Below the pieces are notes generated by a model. That model saw nothing but the letters and a program-made list of their open reading frames with translations, was not told the DNA's origin and made no database searches. DNA of 64,000 bases from Candidatus Leptovillus gracilis. GTDB lineage: Bacteria; Chloroflexota; Anaerolineae; Promineifilales; Promineifilaceae. Position numbers and translations under genes: made by a program. The stretch lies in contig JADJXA010000003.1 of the NCBI GenBank assembly GCA_016716065.1, forward strand, positions 558,001 to 622,000, read 5' to 3'. This document shows, in pieces, positions 17,376 through 26,857 of this stretch (positions are counted from its first letter, which is position 1; each line of letters starts with the position of its first letter).

Positions 17376-20300
17376 CTATATCAACTTTAACAACTGCGCT
17401 TCAGCGACCGCCTGCAGGCGGTTGTTTACATCCAGTTTAGCGTAGATGTTGGTCAGGTGGGTTTTTACCGTGCCGGGCGAAATGCACAATTGAGCCGCAA
17501 TTTCGCGGTTAGACAATCCGGCGCGCACTAAGCGCAGCACATTTTGCTCCCGTGGGGTGATAGACGCCGTCGCCGCCAGGTCTTTCAGCGTTTCTTCGGA
17601 CAGCGTGGTTTGCGCGCTGTCGGCACAGTCTGACAACTGCAATATCTGCTGGATGAAGTCTTGAGATTTGGGTGTGAGATGGTGGGTTTGCAGCAGCGTC
17701 AGCAGCGGAACAAGTTGGCTGCCGTGGTCGAGAAACGGCCGTATAAACCCCTCCGGCGCGGCCAACTGCACCGCCTCCGCTAACACCTGCCGCGCCTGAT
17801 TCATTTTGTGCTGAACAAACAACGCCTGCGCCAATAACACACGCGCGTTTAACAATGGTTCATTGGGAAGACCGGCCGGATACTGCATCACAAGATAGGT
17901 CAGAATCGTCTCGGCGGCGTCCGCTTGCTGCTGCTTGAGCAAAATTTCCGCCCGCACCAATTCCGACAGCGTATGTGTTTCTTCTGTTTCCGCTTCTTTT
18001 AGCAGTTGTTCGGCGCGCGCAAAATCCTGCTGGCGGGCACAAAAACGGGCTTCATACGCCGCTAAATCCTGGTCACTCCACACGCGGGCCGGGCGATGCT
18101 CCTGCAATGAACGCGCGGCCTGAATGGTTGCCTGCGCCGCTGTATGGTCGCCATCGGCTGACTGCAACCTGGCGCGCAAGATCGCAATGGTCATCAATAT
18201 GTTGGAGCTGGTGGGGTTAGGATCAACGGCCGTTGCCCGATCTAAAAATTGGCGCGCTTGGGTTAACTCATTGCGCCCCAGGCATATGTGGCTCAGGACA
18301 GACAAGGCAATGCTTGCCGGTTCTGGCAGTTGTCCCCGCTGGTTTAACGCTTGCTGCAACACCTGGTAGGCAACCTTTTCGCTTTGCCGCAGTTGGCCGC
18401 GCAGCAAGGCGCGGGTGGCAATATCCGAACCGGCGAATATTGCCACAAACAGATTGCCTTCCGCCCGCGCCCGGTCATAGATTTCATATACTTGTGCCGC
18501 AACTTCATCCGGTTTCGGCTTACTGTACATTTCTGTCAATAAATAGGCATCCAACAACTGCCAACGTACATCCGGCGCTTTGCCGGCCGACAACTGCGGA
18601 ACGGCCGTTCCCGTTATAGAGCGCTGTCGAAAATGGCGCACCTCTTCCAGTACTTCTCGTTCGTTTTGCGTCATCTCTTTCTGCGGCCGGGCGGAAAGGT
18701 CATCTTCAATGTGCTGCAAAAAGCGCATCGTCTCAGCTTTTGGCAGGGCAAGCATGGCCAGACGCAAGTAAACAAACAACAATGTCTTATGCCGTTGTAT
18801 CACCGTTTCCGGCAGCCGTTGTATCCAGCGCAGCAAGCGCGAATCTTCGCCCAACTCCGCCAATTCACGCAAACACACATCCTCAATAACCTCGGCCGCC
18901 GCTTCCCAATCTTCAATGGATAGCAAATGGCTCACCGCGTCGGCCGACATGTTCTGCGCCCCGTACCAGGCCGCCGCCCGCCGGTGCAGCTCTGGAATCT
19001 GGTCGGGAAATTGCCGCTGTAATTGGCTGCATAACATTTCGGCAAACAAATCGTGATACCGGTACCATGTCTGTTCGCCGGAACGGCTAATAAAGAGGTT
19101 TTCTTGCCACAGGCGAGCGAGCATCTGCGCCCCATCCGTCTGCCCGGTCACGGCATCACACAAACCACCCGTTAACTGTTTCAAAATTGAGGTTTTGAGC
19201 AGGAAAGTCTGCATCACCTTAGACCGTTGGTGCAGTGCTGTTTCCATAAAATATTCACGCAAAAAGAGATGAGCGCCGCTGAAGGTGTCTATCACCTGCC
19301 GCCGGTCCTCTTGTTTGTTCAGCGCCAGCACCGCCAGTTTCAAACCCGCTGCCCAGCCGCCGGTGCGCTTCACCAACGCCTCCATATCCGCATAAGCCAA
19401 TGGCTGTTCGGCAATATGCTGCTGCAGAAAGGCGATGCCTTCCGGCAGCGTAAAGCGCAGATCATCCAACTCCATCTCTGTCACCAGGCCCATGGCGCGC
19501 AGCCTTCCCAACGCCAATGGCGGCCGGGTGCGTCCGGCGATGATAAGCTGCAAAACCGACGGTAAATGCTCCAACCAAATCTGGATGGAAGCGTGAATAT
19601 CGGCTTGTTTGATATGGTGGAAATCGTCTAATACCAACCCGATGCCAAATGGTTCACCCTCTGTATAGACCAGTTCGTTGGTTACCCGCGTCACAATTTC
19701 AGCCGGCGTAATAGAAGAGGATCGTTGGAGAAAGGGCAGCAGTCTCTGCCCAAAACCGGGGCGCACTGTTTGCAGCGCCATGATCACGGTAGACCAGAAA
19801 CGCAGCAAATGATCATCATCGGTATCCAGGGCCACCCAGGCGACCGGCATGTTGTCACATTCTTGCCGCCAGGCGTTTAGCAGCGTGCTTTTACCAAATC
19901 CGCCGGGCGCGGAAATGAAACTCACCGGTGTACTGATTTTGCTTGTCAGACGCGGGCGCATGACCAGGGTGGGCGGTAAAGTTGGCGGCCTGATTTTTGT
20001 CTGGGCAGCCAGGGATGTATTGGCAATCCAGGACGCATTGGCAGAACTGTCTAGAAAATCTGCGGTCAGGGATAGCTGGGCCAGAACGGTGTTTCCGGCC
20101 AAATTGGCGGCGGCTTCTTCCAGGCGGATAAGAGTCATTTCAGCCGATTTACCCAAATATGTTTTGTGTAATTTGCCGCTGCGCCGTCTGTAGGCGTACC
20201 AGTAATCGCTGCCACAGCGGCTCTCGCGCCGCGCCGTAAAATGCCCCGTCTCCCCTTTGAATTTGAACTGTGTATGGTGGGTGAGCCAGTTGTTCCATTG

Positions 20301-20396
20301 GGGAGAATCTATGGGGATGGCGGGGGACACGGCCGTTGCCTCTCCGCCCACCCACAACAAGCCATCCCGAATAATTGGTTCTGCTGCTTTTCCCAT
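17376..20396 (-). CDS. MalT-like (LAL) LuxR-family transcriptional regulator with extra N-terminal domain
   Basis: This 1006-residue protein has the architecture of large ATP-binding LuxR regulators. The NTPase starts with SAPGGFGKSTLLNAW (Walker A near residue 167) and continues through VALDTDDDHLLRFW and GLVLDDFHHI (Walker B). A long TPR-like helical region follows, and the C-terminus is a LuxR helix-turn-helix (ITPREQNVLRLVRAGLSNRE...VKTHLTNIYAKL). Ahead of the NTPase lie about 100 residues rich in aromatic and basic positions (SDYWYAYRRRSGKLHKTYLG), absent from MalT and resembling small DNA-associated modules. It is divergent from the oligosaccharide ABC importer, which it probably activates in response to an inducer sugar. 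Confidence 0.88.
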   Translation of the reverse strand: MGKAAEPIIRDGLLWVGGEATAVSPAIPIDSPQWNNWLTHHTQFKFKGETGHFTARRESRCGSDYWYAYRRRSGKLHKTYLGKSAEMTLIRLEEAAANLAGNTVLAQLSLTADFLDSSANASWIANTSLAAQTKIRPPTLPPTLVMRPRLTSKISTPVSFISAPGGFGKSTLLNAWRQECDNMPVAWVALDTDDDHLLRFWSTVIMALQTVRPGFGQRLLPFLQRSSSITPAEIVTRVTNELVYTEGEPFGIGLVLDDFHHIKQADIHASIQIWLEHLPSVLQLIIAGRTRPPLALGRLRAMGLVTEMELDDLRFTLPEGIAFLQQHIAEQPLAYADMEALVKRTGGWAAGLKLAVLALNKQEDRRQVIDTFSGAHLFLREYFMETALHQRSKVMQTFLLKTSILKQLTGGLCDAVTGQTDGAQMLARLWQENLFISRSGEQTWYRYHDLFAEMLCSQLQRQFPDQIPELHRRAAAWYGAQNMSADAVSHLLSIEDWEAAAEVIEDVCLRELAELGEDSRLLRWIQRLPETVIQRHKTLLFVYLRLAMLALPKAETMRFLQHIEDDLSARPQKEMTQNEREVLEEVRHFRQRSITGTAVPQLSAGKAPDVRWQLLDAYLLTEMYSKPKPDEVAAQVYEIYDRARAEGNLFVAIFAGSDIATRALLRGQLRQSEKVAYQVLQQALNQRGQLPEPASIALSVLSHICLGRNELTQARQFLDRATAVDPNPTSSNILMTIAILRARLQSADGDHTAAQATIQAARSLQEHRPARVWSDQDLAAYEARFCARQQDFARAEQLLKEAETEETHTLSELVRAEILLKQQQADAAETILTYLVMQYPAGLPNEPLLNARVLLAQALFVQHKMNQARQVLAEAVQLAAPEGFIRPFLDHGSQLVPLLTLLQTHHLTPKSQDFIQQILQLSDCADSAQTTLSEETLKDLAATASITPREQNVLRLVRAGLSNREIAAQLCISPGTVKTHLTNIYAKLDVNNRLQAVAEAQLLKLI

Positions 20397-20412
20397 TAAT
20401 CTAAGCCCAAAA

Positions 20413-20450
20413 AGTTACCCAAACCATGATTTGTCCCCTTTTGGGTAACT
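20413..20450. promoter_or_regulatory. Inverted repeat upstream of the regulator and importer
   Basis: AGTTACCCAAA (20413-20423) faces its exact complement TTTGGGTAACT (20440-20450) across 16 bases, just before the start of the MalT-like regulator. It may be an autoregulatory operator or a hairpin in the leader. No T-run follows. Confidence 0.4.
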
Positions 20451-20577
20451 ATTACGGCCGAATTGTATACCGGATCGTCATATTCGTCACATTTCATCTA
20501 TCCCACATATAGCAAAATCATCCAAAATTCTGATACACAATCCATCGTTTTTTCGTTACTTTTAACTGATAACAACG

Positions 20578-20601
20578 AGATTGTCCGGTACCAGACAATC
20601 T
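20578..20601. promoter_or_regulatory. Dyad AGATTGTC-N8-GACAATCT, candidate activator or repressor site
   Basis: An 8-bp perfect inverted repeat with an 8-bp spacer containing GGTACC lies about 100 bp before the binding-protein start. Its position suits control of the importer operon by the adjacent MalT-like regulator, though MalT-type sites are usually direct repeats. Confidence 0.35.
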
Positions 20602-20696
20602 TGGTTTTAACCAGGTTTTTGCAGCTTACGTTTTCAAATGGCCTATGTTCGCCGCGAAAAACTGCAAAAAAACAAATTAGAGAGGAGAGATACAGC

Positions 20697-22688
20697 ATGA
20701 AACAAAAAAATAGCGTCTTGTTCATCATCCTTAGTCTGCTGCTCGTTTTTAGTCTTGCACTAAGCGCTTGCGGCACGACAACCACTTCGACGGAGGTTAG
20801 TCCAACAACTGTACCCGCCCCGGCAGTGGAAGAACCAGCCCCGGCCGTAGAAGAACCGGCTCCGGCAGTGGAAGAACCAGCCCCGGTCGTGGAAGAAGCG
20901 ACACCGGTGGTAGAAGAAACTGCCCCGACTGAAGAACCTGCGGCTGCATCTACGGACCCGAATTCTCTGCCCCGTAACGAAACCCTGTACTTCAATGGTC
21001 AGCAGTGGGGTTCTGTTGTAGGCTGGAATCCTTTTTCCAACAGCAACAACAATGCCATGGCGATTGCCCAGCAAGACAACGCCCGCGTGATCATGTTCGA
21101 GACACCTTACCTGTACAATATGATGGACGGGCAGGTGTATCCTTTGCTGGCCGATGGCCCCTTTGAATGGAATGAAGCGCGTACTGAGATCGCCTTCAAG
21201 ATCAAGCCGGCCGCTATGTGGAGCGATGGCACCCCGGTAACGGCCGAAGATGTCGCTTATACCTGGGCTACCCATGTGAAGTACAACACTCCCACCGGCG
21301 CGGCCAACATTGATTTCATCGAAGCCATCGAAGCCGTAGATGCCCAGACAGTTGTTGTTAAGGCTAAGCTGAATGAGGATGGTACGGCCGTCAATCCGCT
21401 GCTGGTGGCTGCTTACCTGAGCAGCAATTATGTGATCCAGAAAGCGTGGACCGAAACGCTGGAAGCGCGCGTCGCTGGTGACGCCACTGCGCTCTTGGCT
21501 GATCCTGCCGAAGACGTTGTTTATTCTGGCCCCTATCACAAATACTTCGCCGACGATACGAAGGTTATCTATGTCCGCGATGATAATTACTGGGGTCAGG
21601 ATGCCTCCATGTGGGGTATGCTGCCGGTTCCGAAATACCTGGCGCACGTGATCTTTAAGGACAATGCGGCCGGTACAACCGCTTTGCAAGCTGGTGAGGT
21701 GGATGTTAGCCAGCAGTTCAATTCTAATGTGAACTTGCTGTGGGAAGATGATGGTCTACCCATCTCCACCTATTTACCCGACCCACCGTACCAGATCGGC
21801 GCTTCCCTGCCCACCGCCTTCTACAACCTGGAATCCCCCGGTTTGGATCAGGTTGCCGTGCGCAAGGCGATTGCCATGGCAGTGGATTACCCCACCATCA
21901 TCGCCAACGCGATGACCAATCAATCGGCTACCTTTGACCAGGTTGCGCGCTCTTTGATGAACCCGACCGAAGGCGAGCAAGCCTTGTTCAACCACGACGC
22001 TGTGGCGGAATTGCAGTGGGCCGGTAACGACATTGAGGGCGCTAAGGCGCTGCTCGACGAGGCCGGCATTGTGGACTCCGATGGCGATGGCTGGCGTGAG
22101 TATGAAGGCGAAAAACTGAGCTATGTCGCTACCTGCCCCAATGGGTGGTCTGACTGGCAAGCCGCGATTGAAGTGGTGGCTGCGGCCGGCGCTGAGATCG
22201 GCATCGACATTACCACCAACTTCCCCGAATGGTCTGTTTACCAGACAATCGTCACCAAATCCGATGCGTCCCTGCCCGAAGGGTATGACATCTTCATGAT
22301 GTGGAGTGATGGCGCTGGCCCGACGCAGCCGTGGGGTCGTATCCGCAAGCTGATGAGTTCTGAATTTATCGGCATGTCCAGCAACTGGAATGGTAACTGG
22401 GGCATGTATTCTAACCCCGACGCCGATGCCTTGATTCAAGCCATCCCCGCTGAGACCGACGCGACGGCTTTGCAAGATCTGTACACCGAACTGGTAAGCA
22501 TTTACCTGTCTGATGTTCCTTCCTTCACGCTGATGTACCGTCCCCAATCGTTCCATACGGTGAACGAGACGGTTTGGACCAACTTCCCGTTTGACGGTGA
22601 TGGGACCACCCCACCCGTACCCCCGCTCAACCTGACTGATGGTTGGAGTATCGCGGGTCTTTATAACCTGGAGCTTGCTAACAATTAA
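20697..22688 (+). CDS. Family-5 ABC transporter substrate-binding lipoprotein
   Basis: This lipoprotein of about 663 residues (lipobox LALSAC near residue 23) is followed by a tandem APAVEEP linker of about 40 residues and then an SBP_bac_5 fold. The fold has LYFNGQQWGSVVGWNPFS, the family motif WSDGTPVTAEDVAYTW and, later, VRKAIAMAVDYPTI. Family 5 binds peptides, and in Thermotogales and Chloroflexota it also binds beta-gluco- and beta-manno-oligosaccharides. The beta-mannosidase and beta-glucosidases nearby favour a sugar ligand here. The ATG at 20697 was chosen because AGAGGAGAG lies before it and the signal peptide starts there. A hairpin terminator follows, suggesting extra expression relative to the permeases. 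Confidence 0.87.
   Translation: MKQKNSVLFIILSLLLVFSLALSACGTTTTSTEVSPTTVPAPAVEEPAPAVEEPAPAVEEPAPVVEEATPVVEETAPTEEPAAASTDPNSLPRNETLYFNGQQWGSVVGWNPFSNSNNNAMAIAQQDNARVIMFETPYLYNMMDGQVYPLLADGPFEWNEARTEIAFKIKPAAMWSDGTPVTAEDVAYTWATHVKYNTPTGAANIDFIEAIEAVDAQTVVVKAKLNEDGTAVNPLLVAAYLSSNYVIQKAWTETLEARVAGDATALLADPAEDVVYSGPYHKYFADDTKVIYVRDDNYWGQDASMWGMLPVPKYLAHVIFKDNAAGTTALQAGEVDVSQQFNSNVNLLWEDDGLPISTYLPDPPYQIGASLPTAFYNLESPGLDQVAVRKAIAMAVDYPTIIANAMTNQSATFDQVARSLMNPTEGEQALFNHDAVAELQWAGNDIEGAKALLDEAGIVDSDGDGWREYEGEKLSYVATCPNGWSDWQAAIEVVAAAGAEIGIDITTNFPEWSVYQTIVTKSDASLPEGYDIFMMWSDGAGPTQPWGRIRKLMSSEFIGMSSNWNGNWGMYSNPDADALIQAIPAETDATALQDLYTELVSIYLSDVPSFTLMYRPQSFHTVNETVWTNFPFDGDGTTPPVPPLNLTDGWSIAGLYNLELANN
20817..20927 (+). 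repeat. 21-bp minisatellite encoding APAVEEP heptads
   Basis: Three near-perfect and two degenerate 21-bp units encode an A-P-A-V-E-E-P linker between the lipid anchor and the binding domain. A similar heptad (APAVEPL) is encoded by a separate repeat at 42033-42114. Confidence 0.75.
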
Positions 22689-22708
22689 GTTGTAAGCTAA
22701 CAAAAAAG

Positions 22709-22746
22709 CAGCCATGTCCCACAAACCGGGACATGGCTGTTTTTTT
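22709..22746 (+). terminator. Rho-independent terminator or attenuator after the binding-protein gene
   Basis: The stem AGCCATGTCCC / GGGACATGGCT with a 7-base loop is followed by GTTTTTTT. It lies 21 bases after the binding-protein stop and about 80 bases before the permease, so it probably allows partial read-through and lowers permease expression. Confidence 0.85.
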
Positions 22747-22827
22747 AAAGCGTCAGGACTTTACGGATATCGGGGGCTGTTGTCGCCGGACGAGCGGAAT
22801 GTTTGATGTTTCTTGGGAGGTGCAGTC

Positions 22828-23832
22828 TTGAAAGGATACCGGAAGTATTTTTTTAACAAGCTTGTTTGGTTCCTCGTCACCTTAGTTTGTGCATTCATTC
22901 TGAATTTTATTCTGCCGCGCCAGATGCCGGGCGACCCGGTGGCGGCTATCGTGGCCAGACAGGTTCAGGGCATGAGCAATACAACCGGGGTGCAGGCCAT
23001 CTATGAGCAGTACACAGAATTGTTTGGCACCAACAGACCGATGTACGAGCAGTTCTTTCTGTACGTGCGCAATGCGCTGCAAGGCGATTTTGGTTTTTCA
23101 TTCAGCCAATATCCCAGAACGGTGTCGGATGTGATTCGCGCAGCTCTCTGGTGGACGATTATTCTCCAATTTCCGGCCATCATCGTTGGCTGGTTGATTG
23201 GGAATACGCTTGGCGCGTTGGCGGCTTATGTGAAGGGTGGCTTTGACAAGGTTTTGCTGCCGATCAGTATTTTTGCCAGCAGTATCCCGCCATTTGGCAT
23301 GGCGATGATTTTGCTGGTTATTTTTGGCGTGAGCTTGCAATGGCTGCCCACTTCGGGCGGTTATGGGTTTGACCTGATTCCCAATATGAGTTGGCGTTTT
23401 GTCTGGTCGGTGATCGTTCATTACCAGTTACCGTTTTGGTCCATTGTCTTGGTGACAATAGGTGGGCAGGCGATTGGGATGCGCTCGATGGCGATTTACG
23501 AGCTAAATGCCGACTATGTGAAATACGGCCGTTTCATGGGCATTAAAGATGGCAAAATTGTGCGCTACGTGTTTCGCAACGCCATGCTGCCCCAGATAAC
23601 CGGTCTGGCATTGGCGGTAGGGACAATGGTTGGCGGCGCGCTGGTGGCAGAGATTATTTTTAGCTACCCAGGGCTGGGTTCGACGATTTTTACGGCCGTT
23701 CTAGGCCAGGATTACCCGCTTATCTCTGCCACGACATTGATCATCACCATCATGGTGCTGCTGGCAAACTTCGTGATTGAGATCATCTATGGCGTCCTGG
23801 ATCCGCGCATTAAAGCAGCGCAGGCTGATTGA
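22828..23832 (+). CDS. Family-5-type ABC importer permease 1 (DppB-like)
   Basis: This inner-membrane permease of about 334 residues shows about six hydrophobic segments. The N-terminal FFNKLVWFLVTLVCAFILNFILPRQMPGDP ends in the PGDP motif typical of DppB/OppB, and the cytoplasmic ATPase-contact loop reads DYVKYGRFMGIKDGKIVRYVFRNAMLP. A TTG start at 22828 was chosen because GGGAGG lies seven bases upstream; a TTG five codons earlier is inside that signal. It pairs with the next gene. Substrate is inferred from context as oligosaccharide or peptide. Confidence 0.88.
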   Translation: MKGYRKYFFNKLVWFLVTLVCAFILNFILPRQMPGDPVAAIVARQVQGMSNTTGVQAIYEQYTELFGTNRPMYEQFFLYVRNALQGDFGFSFSQYPRTVSDVIRAALWWTIILQFPAIIVGWLIGNTLGALAAYVKGGFDKVLLPISIFASSIPPFGMAMILLVIFGVSLQWLPTSGGYGFDLIPNMSWRFVWSVIVHYQLPFWSIVLVTIGGQAIGMRSMAIYELNADYVKYGRFMGIKDGKIVRYVFRNAMLPQITGLALAVGTMVGGALVAEIIFSYPGLGSTIFTAVLGQDYPLISATTLIITIMVLLANFVIEIIYGVLDPRIKAAQAD

Positions 23833-23850
23833 TAAAGGGAAGATGCTGCT

Positions 23851-25101
23851 ATGAAACACACACTTCGACAAGTCTTTCAATCTGGCAAATTCCTGGTCGG
23901 GTTTTCCATTTTTTCATTCGTTTTGCTGTTCGTGATCATTTATCCACGCATCATCACCGATCCCCCCTTACAGATCATCGGTCAGGGCACGTTTTTCCCT
24001 CCCGGCATCTATGTGAATGTTTACGACAGCCTGAATGCCCCCCATTACATCCTCAATTTGCCCGACGCTAACAGGAATCGGATCGCCAGCAAGTTGAGCA
24101 ATGACGATCGGCAGGCCATCAAAGAATGGTTAACGGCCGTTGGCATTCCCGAAGACGAGATTGACGTTGAAAACACCCGCCAACTCCTGGAGCAGTGGGC
24201 AAACAATTACGACCCCACGCTCAGGGTTCAGGGCATGACCAACGCCCGGCGCAATTACTTTATCCGGCTCAATGATTCACTCAACCGACTGCTGGCAACC
24301 GAAGGCGTGAGCATCGCCGTGAGAAACGAGGAAACGGGCGAACTAGAAGAGATAGGCGTTGTTACGCTTAAAGATTACGTCAATATCAGGCAGGTTCCAA
24401 ACGTGCGCCTACTGCTCCTGGGGACCGATAATTTTGGCCGGGACGTGCTGACCGAACTGGTAGCGGCCACCCGTGTATCCTTGCTCATTGGTCTTGTGGC
24501 GGGTCTGGTCGCCACTTCCATCGGTTTGGTACTAGGATTATTGTCCGGTTATATCGGTGGGCTGGTGGATGACATCATCATGTTTATCACCAATCTTTTT
24601 ACCGTTATCCCCAGTTTTGTCTTGTTGATCCTGATTTCATTCAGCATTGGGCAAAATCAACGTGGCCCTGTCACCATCGCCATCGTAATTGGGTTCACAT
24701 CCTGGGTCTGGACGACCAGGGCCGTGAGATCGCAGGTGATTTCGCTGCGCAACCGGGACCACGTGAATCTATCGAAGCTGTCCGGGCATTCAATCGTACA
24801 CATCATCGTCAAAGACGTTCTGCCCTACATTGCTTCATATGTTGTCATGGCGCTGATCCTGCAAATTTCCTCCGGTATCCTGGCGGAGGCCGGCCTGTCC
24901 ATTCTTGGATTGGGACCCAGAACAACAGAAATGCCCACATTAGGGTTGATGTTGAATTGGGCATTGATTTACCAGGCGCATATCCTGGGTAAATGGTGGG
25001 CTTATCTCCCCGTCCTCATTACCATCGCGCTGATTACATTCTCGATGAATTTGATGAACACCGGCCTTGACCAGGTGTTCAATCCGGCGCTAAGGGAGTA
25101 A
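23851..25101 (+). CDS. Family-5-type ABC importer permease 2 (DppC-like)
   Basis: This 416-residue permease is longer than a typical DppC of about 300 because some 140 residues lie between the first helix (LVGFSIFSFVLLFVIIY) and the permease core. That insert is soluble and should face outside. The core has GTDNFGRDVLTELVAATRVSLLIG, the usual DppC opening, and the C-terminal EAGLSILGLGPRTTEMPTLGLMLN. An AAAGGGAAG sequence precedes the ATG. The insert may contact the long binding protein; this is inference. Confidence 0.88.
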   Translation: MKHTLRQVFQSGKFLVGFSIFSFVLLFVIIYPRIITDPPLQIIGQGTFFPPGIYVNVYDSLNAPHYILNLPDANRNRIASKLSNDDRQAIKEWLTAVGIPEDEIDVENTRQLLEQWANNYDPTLRVQGMTNARRNYFIRLNDSLNRLLATEGVSIAVRNEETGELEEIGVVTLKDYVNIRQVPNVRLLLLGTDNFGRDVLTELVAATRVSLLIGLVAGLVATSIGLVLGLLSGYIGGLVDDIIMFITNLFTVIPSFVLLILISFSIGQNQRGPVTIAIVIGFTSWVWTTRAVRSQVISLRNRDHVNLSKLSGHSIVHIIVKDVLPYIASYVVMALILQISSGILAEAGLSILGLGPRTTEMPTLGLMLNWALIYQAHILGKWWAYLPVLITIALITFSMNLMNTGLDQVFNPALRE

Positions 25102-25103
25102 TA

Positions 25104-25140
25104 GCCGTAAGCCGTGAGCCGTAAACGGAACACGGAACAT
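25104..25140. repeat. Short interspersed repeat (GCCGTGAGCCGTAAACGGAA family), copy 2
   Basis: Located in the spacer between permease 2 and the ATPase gene, this is the same word as at 6304-6348 but in the opposite orientation. Confidence 0.6.
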
Positions 25141-25158
25141 ACAAAACAGGTAACTGCC

Positions 25159-26173
<1,015 letters not shown>

Positions 26174-26181
<8 letters not shown>

Positions 26182-26815
26182 CGAGAAAAAACTATGCCTC
26201 AGCGGCAAAGGCGTGACAAAAGTATTTGGCCTTGGTCGCAATAAAACTGTCGCTGTGGATCACGTGGATTTCAATTTCTACGAGGGCGAAATCATCTCCA
26301 TCGTCGGCGAATCGGGCAGTGGCAAGACCACGTTGGCGAAAATGCTGCTGGGATTGATCAACCCGACTGAGGGCGACATTTACTTTCAGGGCGAGCTGAT
26401 GACCGAGGCGTGCAGCTTCGTCAACCTGAAGTTCGCCGAACTGACCAACAAGTATCCCTTTGAGCTTTCCGGTGGGCAGCAGCAGCGCCTGATGATCGCC
26501 CGCATCTTCTTGCTGAAGCCCCAAATCTTGCTGGCCGATGAACCCACCTCCATGATAGACGCCTGCTCCCGCGCCACTATCCTGGATATGTTGATGCAGC
26601 TGCGCGATGAAATCGGCATGACGCCCATCTTCATCACCCATGATATTGGTCTGGCGTATTATGTTTCTGACAGCGTTTACATCATGGAACACGGCAAATT
26701 TGTCGAAAGCGGCTCGGCCGACCAGGTGATTCTGCATCCGCAAGAGCCATATACCAAACGCCTGCTCAACGACGTACCCAAAATCTATGAAGAATGGGAC
26801 CTTTCAACGGTCTAA
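26174..26815 (+). CDS. Family-5-type ABC importer ATPase 2 (DppF-like), internally deleted
   Basis: This protein has only 213 residues against about 320 for DppF/OppF. Walker A GESGSGKTT (45-53), signature LSGGQQQR near residue 99, Walker B ILLADEPTSMID and the FITHDIGL switch are intact. From the Walker A lysine to the signature there are only about 48 residues, against 108 in the partner ATPase: the Q-loop and the helical subdomain start are missing, with GDIYFQGELM joined straight to ..FVNLKFAELTNKYPFELSGG. Without a Q-loop, coupling to the permease should fail, unless this is an assembly error or the protein works otherwise. The C-terminal peptide-transporter extension is also absent. Confidence 0.8.
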
Positions 26816-26817
26816 CG

Positions 26818-26846
26818 GTAGAGGCGTTGCAATGCAACGTCTCTAC
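26818..26846. repeat. Inverted repeat GTAGAGGCGTTGCA / TGCAACGTCTCTAC
   Basis: A 14-bp inverted repeat with one mismatch and one central base lies between the ATPase and MFS genes, related to the hairpin at 7325-7362. Confidence 0.6.
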
Positions 26847-26857
26847 ACATCACAAAC

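Larger units (their letters stand above)
20397..20696. other. Divergent regulatory region, no gene seen
   Basis: This is a 300-bp AT-richer spacer between the MalT-like regulator and the importer's binding-protein gene. It holds the AGTTACCCAAA inverted repeat, a second dyad AGATTGTC-8-GACAATCT at 20578-20601 and TGGTTTTAACCA at about 20602-20613. An open frame runs through part of it in phase with the downstream gene, but lacks a start signal and the residues look noncoding. Confidence 0.5.

Noticed and set aside
20463..20696. Longer N-terminus of the family-5 binding protein
   Set aside because: It would bury the signal peptide at residue 78 and lacks a ribosome binding site; AGAGGAGAG fits the later ATG.
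20760..22724. Two long minus-strand frames opposite the family-5 binding protein
   Set aside because: Shadow frames of a clear lipoprotein gene; the repeats in one simply reflect the APAVEEP minisatellite.
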